From: Diphasiastrum complanatum
Taxonomy: Eukaryota; Streptophyta; Lycopodiopsida; Lycopodiales; Lycopodiaceae
DNA: 64,000 nt
Assembly (NCBI GenBank): GCA_029204225.1
Contig: CM055092.1
Span: 19,840,070 to 19,904,069, forward strand
Direction: 5' to 3'
The notes beneath the pieces are model-generated. The model ran no database searches, was not told where the DNA came from, and saw only the letters and a program-made list of their open reading frames with translations. Made by a program: the position numbers and the translations under genes. How positions within the stretch are numbered: the stretch's first letter is position 1; each line of letters opens with the position of its first letter. Below are positions 1-10,635 of this stretch, in pieces.

Positions 1-3000
1 CTCTCTGAAAAATCCAGCAAATGAAGCTCCATAATCATCCTCTTGATCCACACCATCTCCTTTGTGCATGATGTCAAAGCTTTGTACTCGGCCTCACTAG
101 AAGAAAGTGATATAGTTGCTTGTTTCTTCGACATCCATGAGATAGCTCCATCACCTATGAAAATAGCATGTGCATTTATGGATTTTCTATCCATAAGGTC
201 TCCTGCAAAATCTGAATCTGAAAAACCAAATAAGTTAGGTGATGAGCCTCTATAAACAATGCCAAAATCTTTTGTTCCCGAGATGTATCTCAAGATCCTC
301 TTTCCTAGTTTCCAATGCTCTATGCTAGGATCTTGCATGAATTGGCTTAATCTACCAACACAATAAGATAAATCAGGTCTTGTGATGGTTAGATATATAA
401 GAGAACCTATTAGCTTCCTATAGAGAGTAATGTCCTCGAAGGATCTTTCATTACCTCTTATAGTTAGCTTTACATGTGATTCCATAGGTGTATCAATAGG
501 ATTTGCATCTACCATATGAAATCTATTGAGAATAGAAATAGCATACTTCTCTTGTGAAATAAAAGTGATTTGAGAAGTTCTAATTACTTCTATTCCTAAG
601 ATATAGCTCAAAAGACCAAGATCATGCACTTCAAATTCCTTTTTTAGTGCTTTCTTGATATCTTCTATATCTTCCTTGTTCCCTCCACTTAAAATAATGT
701 CATCCACATAAATTAGAAGGATTGTAACATCATTAGCACTAATTCTAAAGTAAAGTGAATGATCATACTCACTCATAGTGAAGTTTTGAGAAAGTAGAAA
801 AGAGTTAAGCCTAGCATACCAACTCCTTGGTGCTTGCTTAAGACCATACAAACTTTTTTGTAGAAAACACACATGATTAGGCTTGCTATGAGAAACATAG
901 CTCTCGGGTTGCTCCATGTAGACTTCCTCTTCAAGATCACCATTCAAGAAAGCATTAGAAATGTCTAATTGCCAAAGATCCCATCCATAAAGAGTTGCAA
1001 GGGAAATGATTACTCTTATGCTCACCATCTTTGCCACGGGTGCAAAGGTTTCCTCATAGTCAATGCCATGCTCTTGAGCATAACCTTTAGCCACCAACCT
1101 TGCCTTGAACTTGTTGATAGATCCATCTTGATTTGTCTTTACCTTGAAGATCCATTTGCATCCAATTGCACTTTTGCCCTTTGGAAGCTCCACCAATCTC
1201 CATGTGTTGTTCTTCATAAGTGCTTCAAACTCAAGATCCATTGCTTGGATCCATTCCTCTTTTTGCCTTGCTTCATCTACACATGAAGGTACATCAAAAG
1301 AAGTTAGGAAAGCATAGTTGGATCCATCCACCACTTGCTTACCTTTGCCATCATAAGTGAGCCTTGAGGGTTTCACTTTATGCCTTGGAGTTCTCCTTGG
1401 AATTTGACTTGAAGAGGCTTCTTCAACATCCACATCCAATGTGTCATCAACTCCATTGTCATCAAGCACATTAGTTGCAACAACACCATCATCACTTGAA
1501 ACAACTTTTGGAATGTTACTTTCATCAAAAATGACATCCCTACTTGTGAACACTTTCTTGATTGAAGGAACATAAATCCTATATGCTTTGCTTACTTCAC
1601 TATAACCAACAAAAATGCCCTTTCTTGAAGATGGATCCTCCTTAGTTCTATCATCAAGAGTAATGTTGAAGTAGCAAATGCATCCAAAAGTTCTTAGAAA
1701 CTTGACATTAGGCTTCGTACCAAACAAAGCTTCAAAAGGGGTTTTTCCTTCCAATACAACACTTGGCCATCTATTGCATAGGAAATTTGCACACAACAAA
1801 GCATCACTCCAAAAAGGTTTAGGAAGATTAGCATTCAATCTCATTGCCTTTGCACTCTCACACAAGGTTCTATTCTTCCTCTCGGCCACTCCATTTTGTT
1901 GTGGTGTTCTTGGACATGTGTACTCCCTCTTGATCCCATGCTCATCGCAAAAGGCTTTGAATTTGTTAGAAATGTATTCACCACCATTGTCGCTCCTCAA
2001 GCATTTGATTTTGGTTGTAAATTGAGTCTCAATAGCAACTTTGAACTTGACAAACACATCAAACACCTCATCCTTGCTCTTTAGTAGATAAACCCAACAA
2101 AATCTACTAAAATCATCAATGAAAGTTACATACATCTTAGCACCTCCATTGCTAATTGTAGTAACACCATGAATATCCGAATGCAAGAGAGAAAAAGGCA
2201 TCTTAGATCTAGATATAGATCTAGTATATGGCAATCTATGTGATTTAGACAAAGCACATTCTTCACAAACATGATTCAAGCAAGTAAGAGACTTGGGAAG
2301 TCCCCTTACTACCTCCTTTTTGGCTATTACCTCCAAGGCCTTGTAGTTGAGATGTCCCATCCTTTTATGCCATACCTCTTGAATTGACATTTGTTCATTT
2401 GCCATGCATCCAACTTGGTTAGCAACAACACATGCATCAAGCTTGAACAATTTCCCTTGCCTTTTCCCTTTTGCAATGATACTACACCCCTTTTTGATCA
2501 AGCAAGCATCACCATCAAACTCAACTTTGAATCCTTTGTCAAGCATTTGGCTTACACTAAGTAAGTTCTTGGTAATGGATGGAATGAGCAAAACATCTTT
2601 CAATTCTATATTCCTATTTGTAGAAAGTGAAATAGGAATTGTGCCAATCCCCTTGATTGCACACTCACCATCATTTGCGGTATAGATTACCTTCCTATCA
2701 CCATCAAATGCCATTAAAGATGAAAAATACTCTTTATGATATGTCATATGAGAAGTGGCTCCACTATCAATCCACCAAGGATCAATGTCTCCATGATTAG
2801 CCAACAAGCAAGATGACATAACAAAAGCATCATTTGAAAGAAGCTCATCCCCACCCTCATCAATAGTTAGATTGGTTTGCTTTTCCCCTTGATCCCTCTT
2901 TTTCTTAAAACAATCACTAGCAAAATGCCCTTTGACTCCACAATAGAAACATTTTAGCTTAGATCTATCCTTCTTTTTGCCAAAAGTAGAGTGCTCACCT

Positions 3001-3683
3001 TGGTCTTGCCCTTTAGACCAATTGCTTTTACCTTTGCCCTTGAACTTGCCTTTAGAGAACATTGCCTCCTCTTCTCCTCCTTGAGATGTAGAAGATGCTC
3101 CCACTCTTGCTTGCAACCTGAATTCTTCAGCCAACAAGACCTCTTGCAAGTCTCCAACACTTGGTAAACATTTTTGGATAGCATAACTTTGAACAAGATT
3201 AGCATGATCATCCAACAAGCCATTGAGAATCACTTGAACAAGCTCCTCATTATTTATGCCATCATTAATGCATGCTAACTCATCATTCAATGCTTTAACT
3301 CTCAAAACAAAAGCATGTCCATTCTCACTCTTCTTTTGCATACAAGAAAAGATTTGCCTTCTTAAAGTCAACACTCTAGAAGTAGACTTGGATTCATAAA
3401 CCTTCTTCAAGGCTTCCCAAGCTTCACTAGATGATGTGCACTTACCAACCTCTTTGATAAGCTCATTTGTCACATTCATCTTGATCATGTGAAGGGCTTT
3501 CTTTGCCCTCTTGTCATACCTCAATTGTTCTTGAGGTGCCAAAGGTCTCTCCTCCACACCTACAACAATATCCATCAACTCATTCATCTCAAGCAAAGAC
3601 TCCATCCTTACTTTCCAAGTAGAATAGTTGAGGGAGGTAAGCCTATCATTGCTTTCCAACATGTAGCCTCCATTTGTAGCCAT
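1..3683 (-). CDS. copia-1 gag-pol polyprotein, intact as far as visible
   Basis: The polyprotein would be cut into capsid, protease, integrase and reverse transcriptase/RNase H for copying the element RNA and inserting the cDNA. I read every codon from the ATG at 3683 to the window edge and found no stop or frameshift in 1227 codons. Landmarks by residue: gag with N-terminal SNDRLTSLNYSTWKVRMES; zinc knuckle CFYCGVKGHFASDC at 245-258; protease DSGA starting at 306; integrase with the TPQQNGVAERKNR motif; reverse transcriptase with LDISNAFLNG and YVDD at 992-995; RNase H beginning with the SDSDFAGD motif. By comparison with copia-2, about 85 C-terminal residues are missing off the edge. The start was chosen because it is the first ATG of the frame and gives the expected gag N-terminus. 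Confidence 0.92.
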   Translation of the reverse strand, partial: MATNGGYMLESNDRLTSLNYSTWKVRMESLLEMNELMDIVVGVEERPLAPQEQLRYDKRAKKALHMIKMNVTNELIKEVGKCTSSSEAWEALKKVYESKSTSRVLTLRRQIFSCMQKKSENGHAFVLRVKALNDELACINDGINNEELVQVILNGLLDDHANLVQSYAIQKCLPSVGDLQEVLLAEEFRLQARVGASSTSQGGEEEAMFSKGKFKGKGKSNWSKGQDQGEHSTFGKKKDRSKLKCFYCGVKGHFASDCFKKKRDQGEKQTNLTIDEGGDELLSNDAFVMSSCLLANHGDIDPWWIDSGATSHMTYHKEYFSSLMAFDGDRKVIYTANDGECAIKGIGTIPISLSTNRNIELKDVLLIPSITKNLLSVSQMLDKGFKVEFDGDACLIKKGCSIIAKGKRQGKLFKLDACVVANQVGCMANEQMSIQEVWHKRMGHLNYKALEVIAKKEVVRGLPKSLTCLNHVCEECALSKSHRLPYTRSISRSKMPFSLLHSDIHGVTTISNGGAKMYVTFIDDFSRFCWVYLLKSKDEVFDVFVKFKVAIETQFTTKIKCLRSDNGGEYISNKFKAFCDEHGIKREYTCPRTPQQNGVAERKNRTLCESAKAMRLNANLPKPFWSDALLCANFLCNRWPSVVLEGKTPFEALFGTKPNVKFLRTFGCICYFNITLDDRTKEDPSSRKGIFVGYSEVSKAYRIYVPSIKKVFTSRDVIFDESNIPKVVSSDDGVVATNVLDDNGVDDTLDVDVEEASSSQIPRRTPRHKVKPSRLTYDGKGKQVVDGSNYAFLTSFDVPSCVDEARQKEEWIQAMDLEFEALMKNNTWRLVELPKGKSAIGCKWIFKVKTNQDGSINKFKARLVAKGYAQEHGIDYEETFAPVAKMVSIRVIISLATLYGWDLWQLDISNAFLNGDLEEEVYMEQPESYVSHSKPNHVCFLQKSLYGLKQAPRSWYARLNSFLLSQNFTMSEYDHSLYFRISANDVTILLIYVDDIILSGGNKEDIEDIKKALKKEFEVHDLGLLSYILGIEVIRTSQITFISQEKYAISILNRFHMVDANPIDTPMESHVKLTIRGNERSFEDITLYRKLIGSLIYLTITRPDLSYCVGRLSQFMQDPSIEHWKLGKRILRYISGTKDFGIVYRGSSPNLFGFSDSDFAGDLMDRKSINAHAIFIGDGAISWMSKKQATISLSSSEAEYKALTSCTKEMVWIKRMIMELHLLDFSE

Positions 3684-4280
3684 GTTGCAATGATTGATCT
3701 CTGATCTTTGACCTGTTCCAATGCACTAAGCACTCTCTTGAATCAACAAATGAAACACAAGAAGAAATCACAAAGATTTGGAACCTAAAACCTTACTTTT
3801 TCTCTCTTTTCCTCACTTTTTCCTTAATTTTAGCCACTAGTTTTATGATTTCTTGATCAAACCAAGACCAAATCTCAATATACTTGCTTTTCCCTCACTC
3901 CTAAGATTGAAATACACTCTTGAATCATTCAGCAAACTGAAAATCAGAGGGTTACATCAATTTTGAAGTTTTTGACATGAAGAAGCAAGAAATTGAATCA
4001 AAAAACTATATGCTAGAATGGAAAACTAATAGGATCTTGTTGGATCTTGCATCTCCCTCTTTCCAAAACAATTTTTGTCTCCTTATTCTGATAAGTATAG
4101 AGGGAATTCGCCCTACTTCAATTGAAATGCATACAAATGATGTTTTGATCACAAAGATCCAATTTCTACACATAAATCAACAAGATTTTTAGCTAGAAAC
4201 TTGATTGGAATGCTACAAAAGCAAACTCGCCCACAAATCTCTTCTAAATCTGGCAAAACCTGCACATTTGGCCGCCTAAT

Positions 4281-4292
4281 GCTCTGATACCA
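4281..4292 (-). other. copia-1 primer-binding site
   Basis: On the minus strand this reads TGGTATCAGAGC, complementary to the 3' end of plant initiator Met-tRNA. It abuts the inner end of the 5' LTR and marks where minus-strand cDNA synthesis starts. Confidence 0.9.
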
Positions 4293-4945
4293 TGTGAAAA
4301 ACTCAGATCCAAAAGATGCTAAAGTTTCATAAAGATCTTGGCCATGGAAGTTATGCACATCTAGATTGAAAAAATGATAGAAATTGTGATGTTAAGCATA
4401 CTAAACATCAACTAAACATCAAAATCTGATCATAAGCTTCCACAAACAGAAACTTGCTGTCCCTGTCCGTACTTCAGAGCCTACAACCTGCATTTCACAC
4501 GTGTGAAGCCATAGCAACAAAGAAATCACAATTCTAGTGGCTAGAATGCAAGATATGAACAAAAAAGTGAGAGAGAAGAAGATGGATCTTCAAAGAGCAT
4601 AACATTCATTCAATAGAATGAAAATGAGATGTGTACATACTCGTGGAGATGGCTATTTATAGCAGCCATAGTGCCTCTTGGCCACTTGTCTTATGATAGG
4701 CTAAAATTGGGGTCCAATAGGATTCACCCATATACCTAGAAATTTGGTCAAATAGGAATGCACCAAATTATGAGCCAATAGAAGAGCTCCACACTCGACC
4801 TCCTCTAATTAATGTGACCTCAAAAGTAGTGTACACATACTTTGGGCCTCTACATACATGTATGAACCTATCTCTAACTTTTATTTGGCCATAGGCCTAC
4901 AAAATCTCAAGTTAGGAAAATACTACTAGTTGACAATTTTTCACA
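4293..4945 (-). repeat. copia-1 5' LTR, 653 bp
   Basis: The LTR begins TGTGAAAAA and ends TTTTTCACA on the plus strand, a perfect 9-base terminal inverted repeat. On the minus strand it has a TATA box, CTATAAATAG, within 4653-4664, which would drive the element transcript. Related LTRs of the same family lie in both arms of the large inverted repeat (12523-13177 and 62708-63346); they share the TATA block GCTGCTATAAATAG and the CACACGTGTG palindrome. Confidence 0.9.
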
Positions 4946-5250
4946 CTATATAATGTTATCTTTTGGTTTTCTCTTTGTGTTTGTTTAGGGTGTGTGTGTG
5001 TGTGTGTGTGCATGTGCATGTAAGTATGATATTTTATGTTTCATACTTACTAGTTCATGCTACTCTAATTCGTAGTATCTTAATTTACATTTCATGCTTA
5101 TTAGTTCATGCTACTCTAATTCATAGTATTGTAATTCATGTTTCATGCTTACTAGATCATGCTACTCTAATTCGTAGTATCTTAATTTATTCATGCTATT
5201 TTAATTTGCAGTATCTTAATAAATGTGCTATATATTAGTTATGTTTCATG

Positions 5251-5309
<59 letters not shown>

Positions 5310-6240
5310 ATGAAAGCATTAAAAGTAACTCTTACTTTCTTCTGTTAAAGGCGTGGATCAAATATTTTATTGTTGGAAGATAAGTTACACAAGAAAGCCC
5401 AAACATCGTAGGGAGGGAGCATGTGGTGACATTCTGAAATAGGATATAATCGTACGGTTCGGGAGTTTTGATTAGCACTCTATAATGTTTTTTATTTATT
5501 TTTTAAGTCTTCGTGTGTGTTTAGGGTGTGTGTGTGTGTGTGTGTGTCTATAAATATGATGCCATTAGTTTATGTTTCATGCTTACTAGTTCATGTTACT
5601 CTAATTCATAGTATCAATTAAGATACTACAAATTGAAGTAGCATGAATAAATTAAGGTACTACACGAGAAAGCCCACAAGCCGTAGGGAGGGAGCACATG
5701 GTGACATTCTAGAATAGGATATAATTATATAGTTCGGGAGTTTTGATTAGCACTCTATAATGTTCATTTTTTTTTTCTCTTCGTGTGTGTTTAGGTTGTG
5801 TGTGTGTGTGTGTGTGTGTGTAAGTATAATGCCATTAGTTATGTTTCATGCTTACTAGTGCATGCTACTCTTATTCGTAGTATCTTAATTTATGTTCCAT
5901 GTCTGTAGTATCTTAATTTATGTATTATATATTAGTTATGTTTCATGAGAGAGAGAGAGAGAGAGAGACAGAGAGAGAAAGAAAGATCATAAAAGAGTTC
6001 AGGTAACCAACACTCCCAATTCTAGGAAGGTGTGTAGCCCTTGTTTTTTTCCATTAAAGACATGGTTCAAATGTTTCTTGTTGGAAAATAAATTCCACAT
6101 GAAAGCCCAAATGCCGCAGGGAGGGCGCATGTGGTGACATTCTAGAAGAGGATATAATCATACGGTTTGGGAGTTTTGATTAGAACTTTATAATTTTTTT
6201 TTTCTCTTCGTGTGTGTTTCTAGCTCTTTTACTTTTTCTT
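4946..6240. repeat. diverged tandem-repeat block with nested 51-bp minisatellite
   Basis: About four diverged copies of a 270-540 bp unit. Each copy starts near CTCTATAATGTT, runs through a T-rich stretch and a GT microsatellite (4990-5010, 5526-5549, 5797-5821), then TCATGCTTACTAGTTCATGC minisatellite units, in some copies an AG microsatellite (5253-5307, 5946-5970), and a conserved segment with GGGAGGGAGCATGTGGTGAC. Inside the first copy the minisatellite has a clean 51-bp period (starts at 5041, 5092, 5143). No coding potential was seen. Confidence 0.8.
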
Positions 6241-6291
6241 AGCTGACAATGCCTGATCCTCTTGTGTGGTTTGCCTTGACTTTACTATCCA

Positions 6292-6880
6292 TCATCTTTT
6301 TCTCTTCTTGCATGCAAATCTTTGAAGGTAGACAATCTCTCCCTTGAGGCAATTCCACTTAGAGACATTTATAAGCCTTCCGATATACCACTCATTGTGG
6401 TATGTACCAATCTGACATCTCTGATTGGTTCTCCAATTTCCACAAGCTGGTGCCTCATCTCCTGGTGAAGAAAGATCCCACCATTTCACCTTCTTCCATT
6501 CTGATGGTGTTCAATCTGGACTTTAAGAACATGGCTAGAGCTAGATTAGAAGTTTGAAATTGTGTTTTAAAAGCTTCCCAAGCTCCCCTAGTAGTCATGA
6601 CATCACTAATATGGGTAATCACATGATCGTACACTGATAGATTGATCAATGATAATGCTCTCAGCCCTTCTTGTCATAGGCCCTCATGTTAGTGTGAGTG
6701 GTGTCCCAATGCTTGCAACAATATCCCATAGCTCTTTCTCCATGAGTATACTCTTCATTTTGAACTTCCAAATGTTATCATTGGAAGCCCCATCGACTTT
6801 ACTTACATCACCAAAATGTGCTTCATTAATGTTGGAAATCTCCAAATTGCATAAAACTCCATCTTGTAGGCTAAAGAGAG
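6292..6880 (-). pseudogene. copia gag fragment
   Basis: Minus-strand frames resemble the N-terminal gag of Tnt1-type copia elements. The order is DNIWKFKMKSILMEKELWDI, then, after a frameshift near 6640, ITHISDVMTTRGAWEAFKTQ and NLALAMFLKSRLNTIRMEEG. This is the usual pattern of a W-x-x-K-M block, a GAWEA block and an L-x-x-L-R/K-M block. There is a stop in the first segment and at least one frameshift, and no protease or polymerase follows, so it is a dead, truncated copy. Confidence 0.7.
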
Positions 6881-6889
6881 TATTATGAG

Positions 6890-7840
6890 GCCAACAATGA
6901 TGTCAAAAGTAAAAAATAATGACCTACAATTTTTGGCTTACAAAGCCACTCTCTGCACCACTGCCAAATTGGAAGCCCAGTCACTTTCGCTTTGCAAAAT
7001 GCTCCTTAACACGAATTCCCAACTTCATGCCCTATAAGGTGGTGAAGTCTCCTTCATTTGGAGGCTACAGCCTTTCATTTCGTCAAAAACCACTAAAGGA
7101 GACCCAAAATAGAGGCTTTTTAGCTTTTTAATCTGTTTCTTCACCTTGAAAAAACTTCACATTTCAAAAGGTTTGGACTCAACTTTTACTTCAATTTGAT
7201 GATTTTTAATGAAATGAAGTCGAACTTGGACTTCAACTACCCTTAGGCTCTTTCACTCCAATCATGGCCATTTGATTCAATCCGATGGCTAAAACAACTC
7301 ACGATCTGCAACATTTATTGGCAAGAGGCTTCATCCAACGGTTTCGCAGCCACATGCATGTCAAAACTCACTCCTACAACCACTATGCACTTGCATACAC
7401 TATCTCTCTCCTCTTGTTGGATTGCACGAGCTGTGCTAACCTCCATTTAATGCTTCTCTCACTCTTAAGCTTTTGCTTGGCTACTCTTGGAGTTTTGGCT
7501 GCCCTCTTTAGATCTTCACAACTTCTTCTCTCTCCCCCGACTCTCCCCGGCCTTCTACCACTAGCTTAAACTCGTTGGGTACCCACCATCCCCACTAGTT
7601 AATGATGATAGAGAGAGAGGAATGATGTAAGAATGAGAGAGAGAGAATTAATTTGTTACAATTAGTTTAGAGTGAAAGAATGATGGACGTAAGAACGATG
7701 ATTACAAAAAGGAAGGATGTAAATGAGAGAGAGAGAGAATGTTAATTGTTAAAATATAGAGATTTATATGTCAGAATAATGAATGTCAGAATAATAAAAG
7801 AATGATGATTGCAATAAGTCCTGATATGCATATACACTAG
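6890..7840. other. intergenic, no gene recognised
   Basis: No protein family is recognisable on either strand. An open stretch near 7285-7569 encodes a leucine- and serine-rich peptide without known motifs. 7600-7780 is purine-rich with GA runs. Confidence 0.5.
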
Positions 7841-7879
7841 TTGTTGGCTATGTCAAGCTAATCATGAGACGAAGGATAT

Positions 7880-8160
7880 TAAAAAATGGAATTATTACCA
7901 ACTACTTTGAAAGGTGATTATGCTCTGCAAAGGTATTTAGAAGAAGAGTTGCAGGAGTTTCATATTTACGATGATTTAAATCTTGCTTTCTTTAAGCATC
8001 ATATAAAGGAGCATGAAAACGAGGAGATTGTTGGTAAATTGCAAGCCATTTAGAAGTTGAACAAGGAGGACGTGTTAGCTTACATACAATATGTTAAAGT
8101 GTTGGAGAAGCAACTACAAGAACCATTTTTGGATTTGAAATAGGTCTCGTATTTTCAGCA
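7880..8160 (+). pseudogene. gypsy-type gag fragment, heavily decayed
   Basis: The plus strand reads LPTTLKGDYALQRYLEEELQ, then EEIVGKLQAI, a TAG, and NKEDVLAYIQYVKVLEKQLQ. This is the Retrotrans_gag core (PTTLKG.A..WY; E.V..KLQAI; DVLAYIQ...LE..L) and is clearly related to the copies in the inverted-repeat arms at 16.6-16.9 kb and 58.2-58.5 kb. Two stops (AIxK, DLKxVS) are TAG where CAG would fit. Confidence 0.6.
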
Positions 8161-8233
8161 TGGATTGCATAAAATTCTTCGACATGGTATGACTTTTTTA
8201 ACAGGCCAAAGGCCTAAACAAATTGTAGACTCT

Positions 8234-8915
8234 TGTTAAAATTGTCAAAATCTAGCTATTTGATCTAAGTACGTAACTTGATCCCACATGTGTGGAGCTT
8301 GTTCCCACGTGTGGATGGTAGTCATAAATGCATCTAGATTTAGGTAGATTGAATCAAGTAACTATTTGGAAGCTCGTCAAGTACAAAATTGCCATCTATA
8401 AGATGTGATCTTGAAAGTTCCTATAAGCTAGGAGAAATCACCTAAAATCAAGCAAATCATGGTGAGGCAATGGCACCAAGTTAGGATTCAAAGAGGTGGG
8501 GGCTTATCTTGCATTAATTGCTTGATCTAGGATGATCTTGCACTTCCTACATGTGCCAGACCTATTGAGTCAACATACCAGGTCAAAATGTACTTGATAT
8601 ATAGAAATCATCATTGTAAATAATCCAATATTGATGAGAGATCTTGATTTTGATGCAATACCTTGTTTTGGTTTACTATTTGTGTTGTGATTTCTTGCAT
8701 TGACTGCTACCAATGAGTAATGTACTATAATCTTTGTTCATTGTCTATACACTGACAGTATTCCAGATGTGTGAGGCTTCTCTTGAGTCATATTGATTAT
8801 TTATCAAGATGTTCTTGCTAGTTAGATGGAATATTTGATCTAGTCATTGGAATTGTGATCAATCAATCTAATTGGCATCCAACCCCTCTAGGTCCAAAAT
8901 TTTCAGACTTTAACA
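8234..8915 (+). repeat. copia-type LTR, 682 bp, 5' LTR by position
   Basis: Begins TGTTAAA and ends TTTAACA, a perfect 7-base terminal inverted repeat, and is followed at once by a primer-binding-like sequence. The internal region downstream is not recognisable as gag, so this is a remnant 5' LTR of a plus-strand element. Confidence 0.7.
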
Positions 8916-8927
8916 TGGTGTCAGAGC
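8916..8927 (+). other. primer-binding site variant
   Basis: Reads TGGTGTCAGAGC, one mismatch from the initiator Met-tRNA site used by copia-1 and copia-2, directly after the LTR end at 8915. Confidence 0.7.
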
Positions 8928-9180
8928 CAAGTACAAGAGGCTAGGTTAATGATCAAGAGCGTTCAAGCTTGAAAGCTTGAGAGAGATGCTAACTATTGCT
9001 TCAAATTGCTCTATATCTTCGTAGAAGTATGATCAACTATTTATACTAAGAAATTAGGTTGTCAATTGCATCATCCAGTTGGCTGTGATGTGCTGGCATT
9101 CATCCAGTCAAGACTTACCAAAAATTCATTTGTTGATAAATTAATGCAAGTCGGTGGCTTTAATTCCAAGTGGAATATTA

Positions 9181-9309
9181 ATTGTCACTTGGTAGAAATA
9201 AACCGTTTGTCGCATAGTTCGCATTTTTTCAAAAAATGTGATAGCCGAAAAATGCGAAAATGCAAAAACCTGAAGTTTCCAAGGTCTTCAAAGTGGCCGA
9301 AGTGACAAT
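9181..9309. repeat. 129-bp MITE-like element
   Basis: Bounded by ATTGTCACTT at the left and its exact inverse AAGTGACAAT at the right. The interior is A/T-rich with TCGCATTTTT / AAAAATGCG inverted words. Similar TCGCATTTTT and AGCCGAAGG words occur near 14.2-14.35 kb and 41.4-41.8 kb. No clear target duplication was seen, so the class is uncertain. Confidence 0.45.
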
Positions 9310-9429
9310 AACCACCTGTGAACCATTTTTGAGTAGTTCTGTAGACTGTGTAAAAACATGAAGAAAACTACAGATCTGGATATTCAGTTGGATGAAGATT
9401 AAAAATTAATTAGTCGATTAGTAGGAGAA

Positions 9430-10346
9430 TAATCCAATACTCTCCCTTAATCTGAATCCATGAATGCCTTGACCTTCAAACTTAGTTTTGCACAAAACTT
9501 TCTATGTGTATCCAAGCTTAGTAAAAATATATGTTGTCATGTTTTGCGTTGGACAGTACTGCAAGTTAATCTCGTTGTCGAGAAATTTGTTTTTGATGAA
9601 GTGATACTTGATTTCAATGTGCTAACTCCTGGAATGAAACCTTAGGTTGTGGCTGATAAGAAAATGGCAATTTGATTAACACAAAATAAAATCATCAGAG
9701 CATATCGATTCAGAACGATATTTGAGAGTAAGTTCCTCAGCCAAATTGCTTCTTTTGTAGCTGGAGAGGTTGTGATATACTCTAATTTAGTTGAATATAG
9801 AGCTATCGATGATTGCTTGAAGAAAATCACTATTCGACATCTTGAGTGTGAAGAATTTCCTTCGTAGATGTAACTTGGTAGTTATGTCTCTCACATCATA
9901 TAGTGAGCTCAGGATGTCCCAAACTCCTTTCGAAGTTTTGGCTTCAGCTATGTGGCCAATATGAGTATCTCATATATTGAGGATAATAAGCGCGAAAGCT
10001 TTACCATCCTTCGATTTCCACTTTGAATCGGATGTGTCATCTTCAAGCTTTACTTCAATACTTGTAGCAACATCCCACAACTCGTTGATGATTAGCAAGG
10101 TCTCTATCTTCATTTTCGACTAGTAATTGGATCGATTCAGCTTATCTGCGATAAGATAGGCTTTACTTTGATAATCCATCTAGAATTTTTAGTCTGTCGA
10201 TTGTATCGATGATGTTAAGAATGATGTCATACTGCGCTATCAATAGAATATCATTCTCTGATTCTGAAAATGATGCTATGAACTGAAAAATATGATATCC
10301 ATTTGATATCACGAATGATGTCAAGCATTAGAGCTCTGATATAACA
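9430..10346 (-). pseudogene. internally deleted mini-copia: gag joined to RNase H
   Basis: From a primer-binding-like site (10346-10333, TGTTATATCAGAGC on minus) the minus strand reads a Tnt1-type gag: ADKLNRSNY, stop, SKMKIETLLIINELWDV, then THIGHIAEAKTSKGVWDIL and TTKLHLRRKFFTLKMSNSDF. It then passes within a few codons straight into copia RNase H: IALYSTKLEYITTSPATKEA and EAIWLRNLL, followed by HIEIKYHFIKNK. Protease, integrase and reverse transcriptase are absent. The stop after SNY replaces the usual tryptophan. The 3' LTR boundary is near 9430 (minus AAGGGAGAG then TATTGGATTATTC). It is a non-autonomous deletion derivative. Confidence 0.72.
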
Positions 10347-10635
10347 AATCGCTTTGATACTATGAAGGTAATTGCATATTAGAGAATATGCTCTAATACT
10401 ACGTTGGAAAGAGGTGATGAGATGATGACATGAGAGAAAGCAATTTGACAAAGTTGAAGTAGTAGGTAGACGACTTCATCGAGCGCAACGGAATGAACCT
10501 TCTTTCTTGTGCATGACTACGCCTATAAGTGTTGAACAAAAGGCAGTAATAGAAATCACGTCATTGGAAGGTTTGCGGATCCCAAGGCAACCCTAACCCT
10601 AGTTAATAAGTGAGAGGGATTTGGCACCCTACATG

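Larger units (their letters stand above)
1..4945 (-). mobile_element. copia-1: Ty1/copia LTR retrotransposon, 3' end cut by window edge
   Basis: This is a minus-strand Ty1/copia element. Visible parts, in element order, are the 5' LTR (4945-4293), a primer-binding site (4292-4281), an untranslated leader of about 600 bases, and one gag-pol frame from 3683 to the window edge. The order gag, protease, integrase, reverse transcriptase, RNase H is diagnostic of Ty1/copia. The 3' LTR lies outside the window. The base run just right of the LTR is CTATA, the likely target duplication; it falls in a repeated CTCTATAATGTT context of the flanking satellite. The intact frame and clean LTR ends suggest a young element. 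Confidence 0.93.

Noticed and set aside
1373-3223. Short minus-strand frames inside copia-1
   Set aside because: Out of frame with the long polyprotein read through from 3683; shadows.
5041-5190. CRISPR-like regular repeats
   Set aside because: The 51-bp units are contiguous with no unique spacers, in a plant microsatellite context; this is a minisatellite.
4963-5238. Open frame rich in Val/Cys and Ile/Ser repeats
   Set aside because: A translation of the GT microsatellite and 51-bp minisatellite.
10589-10602. Telomere-like AACCCTAACCCTAG
   Set aside because: Only about two units; too short for an interstitial telomere and lies in repeat debris.
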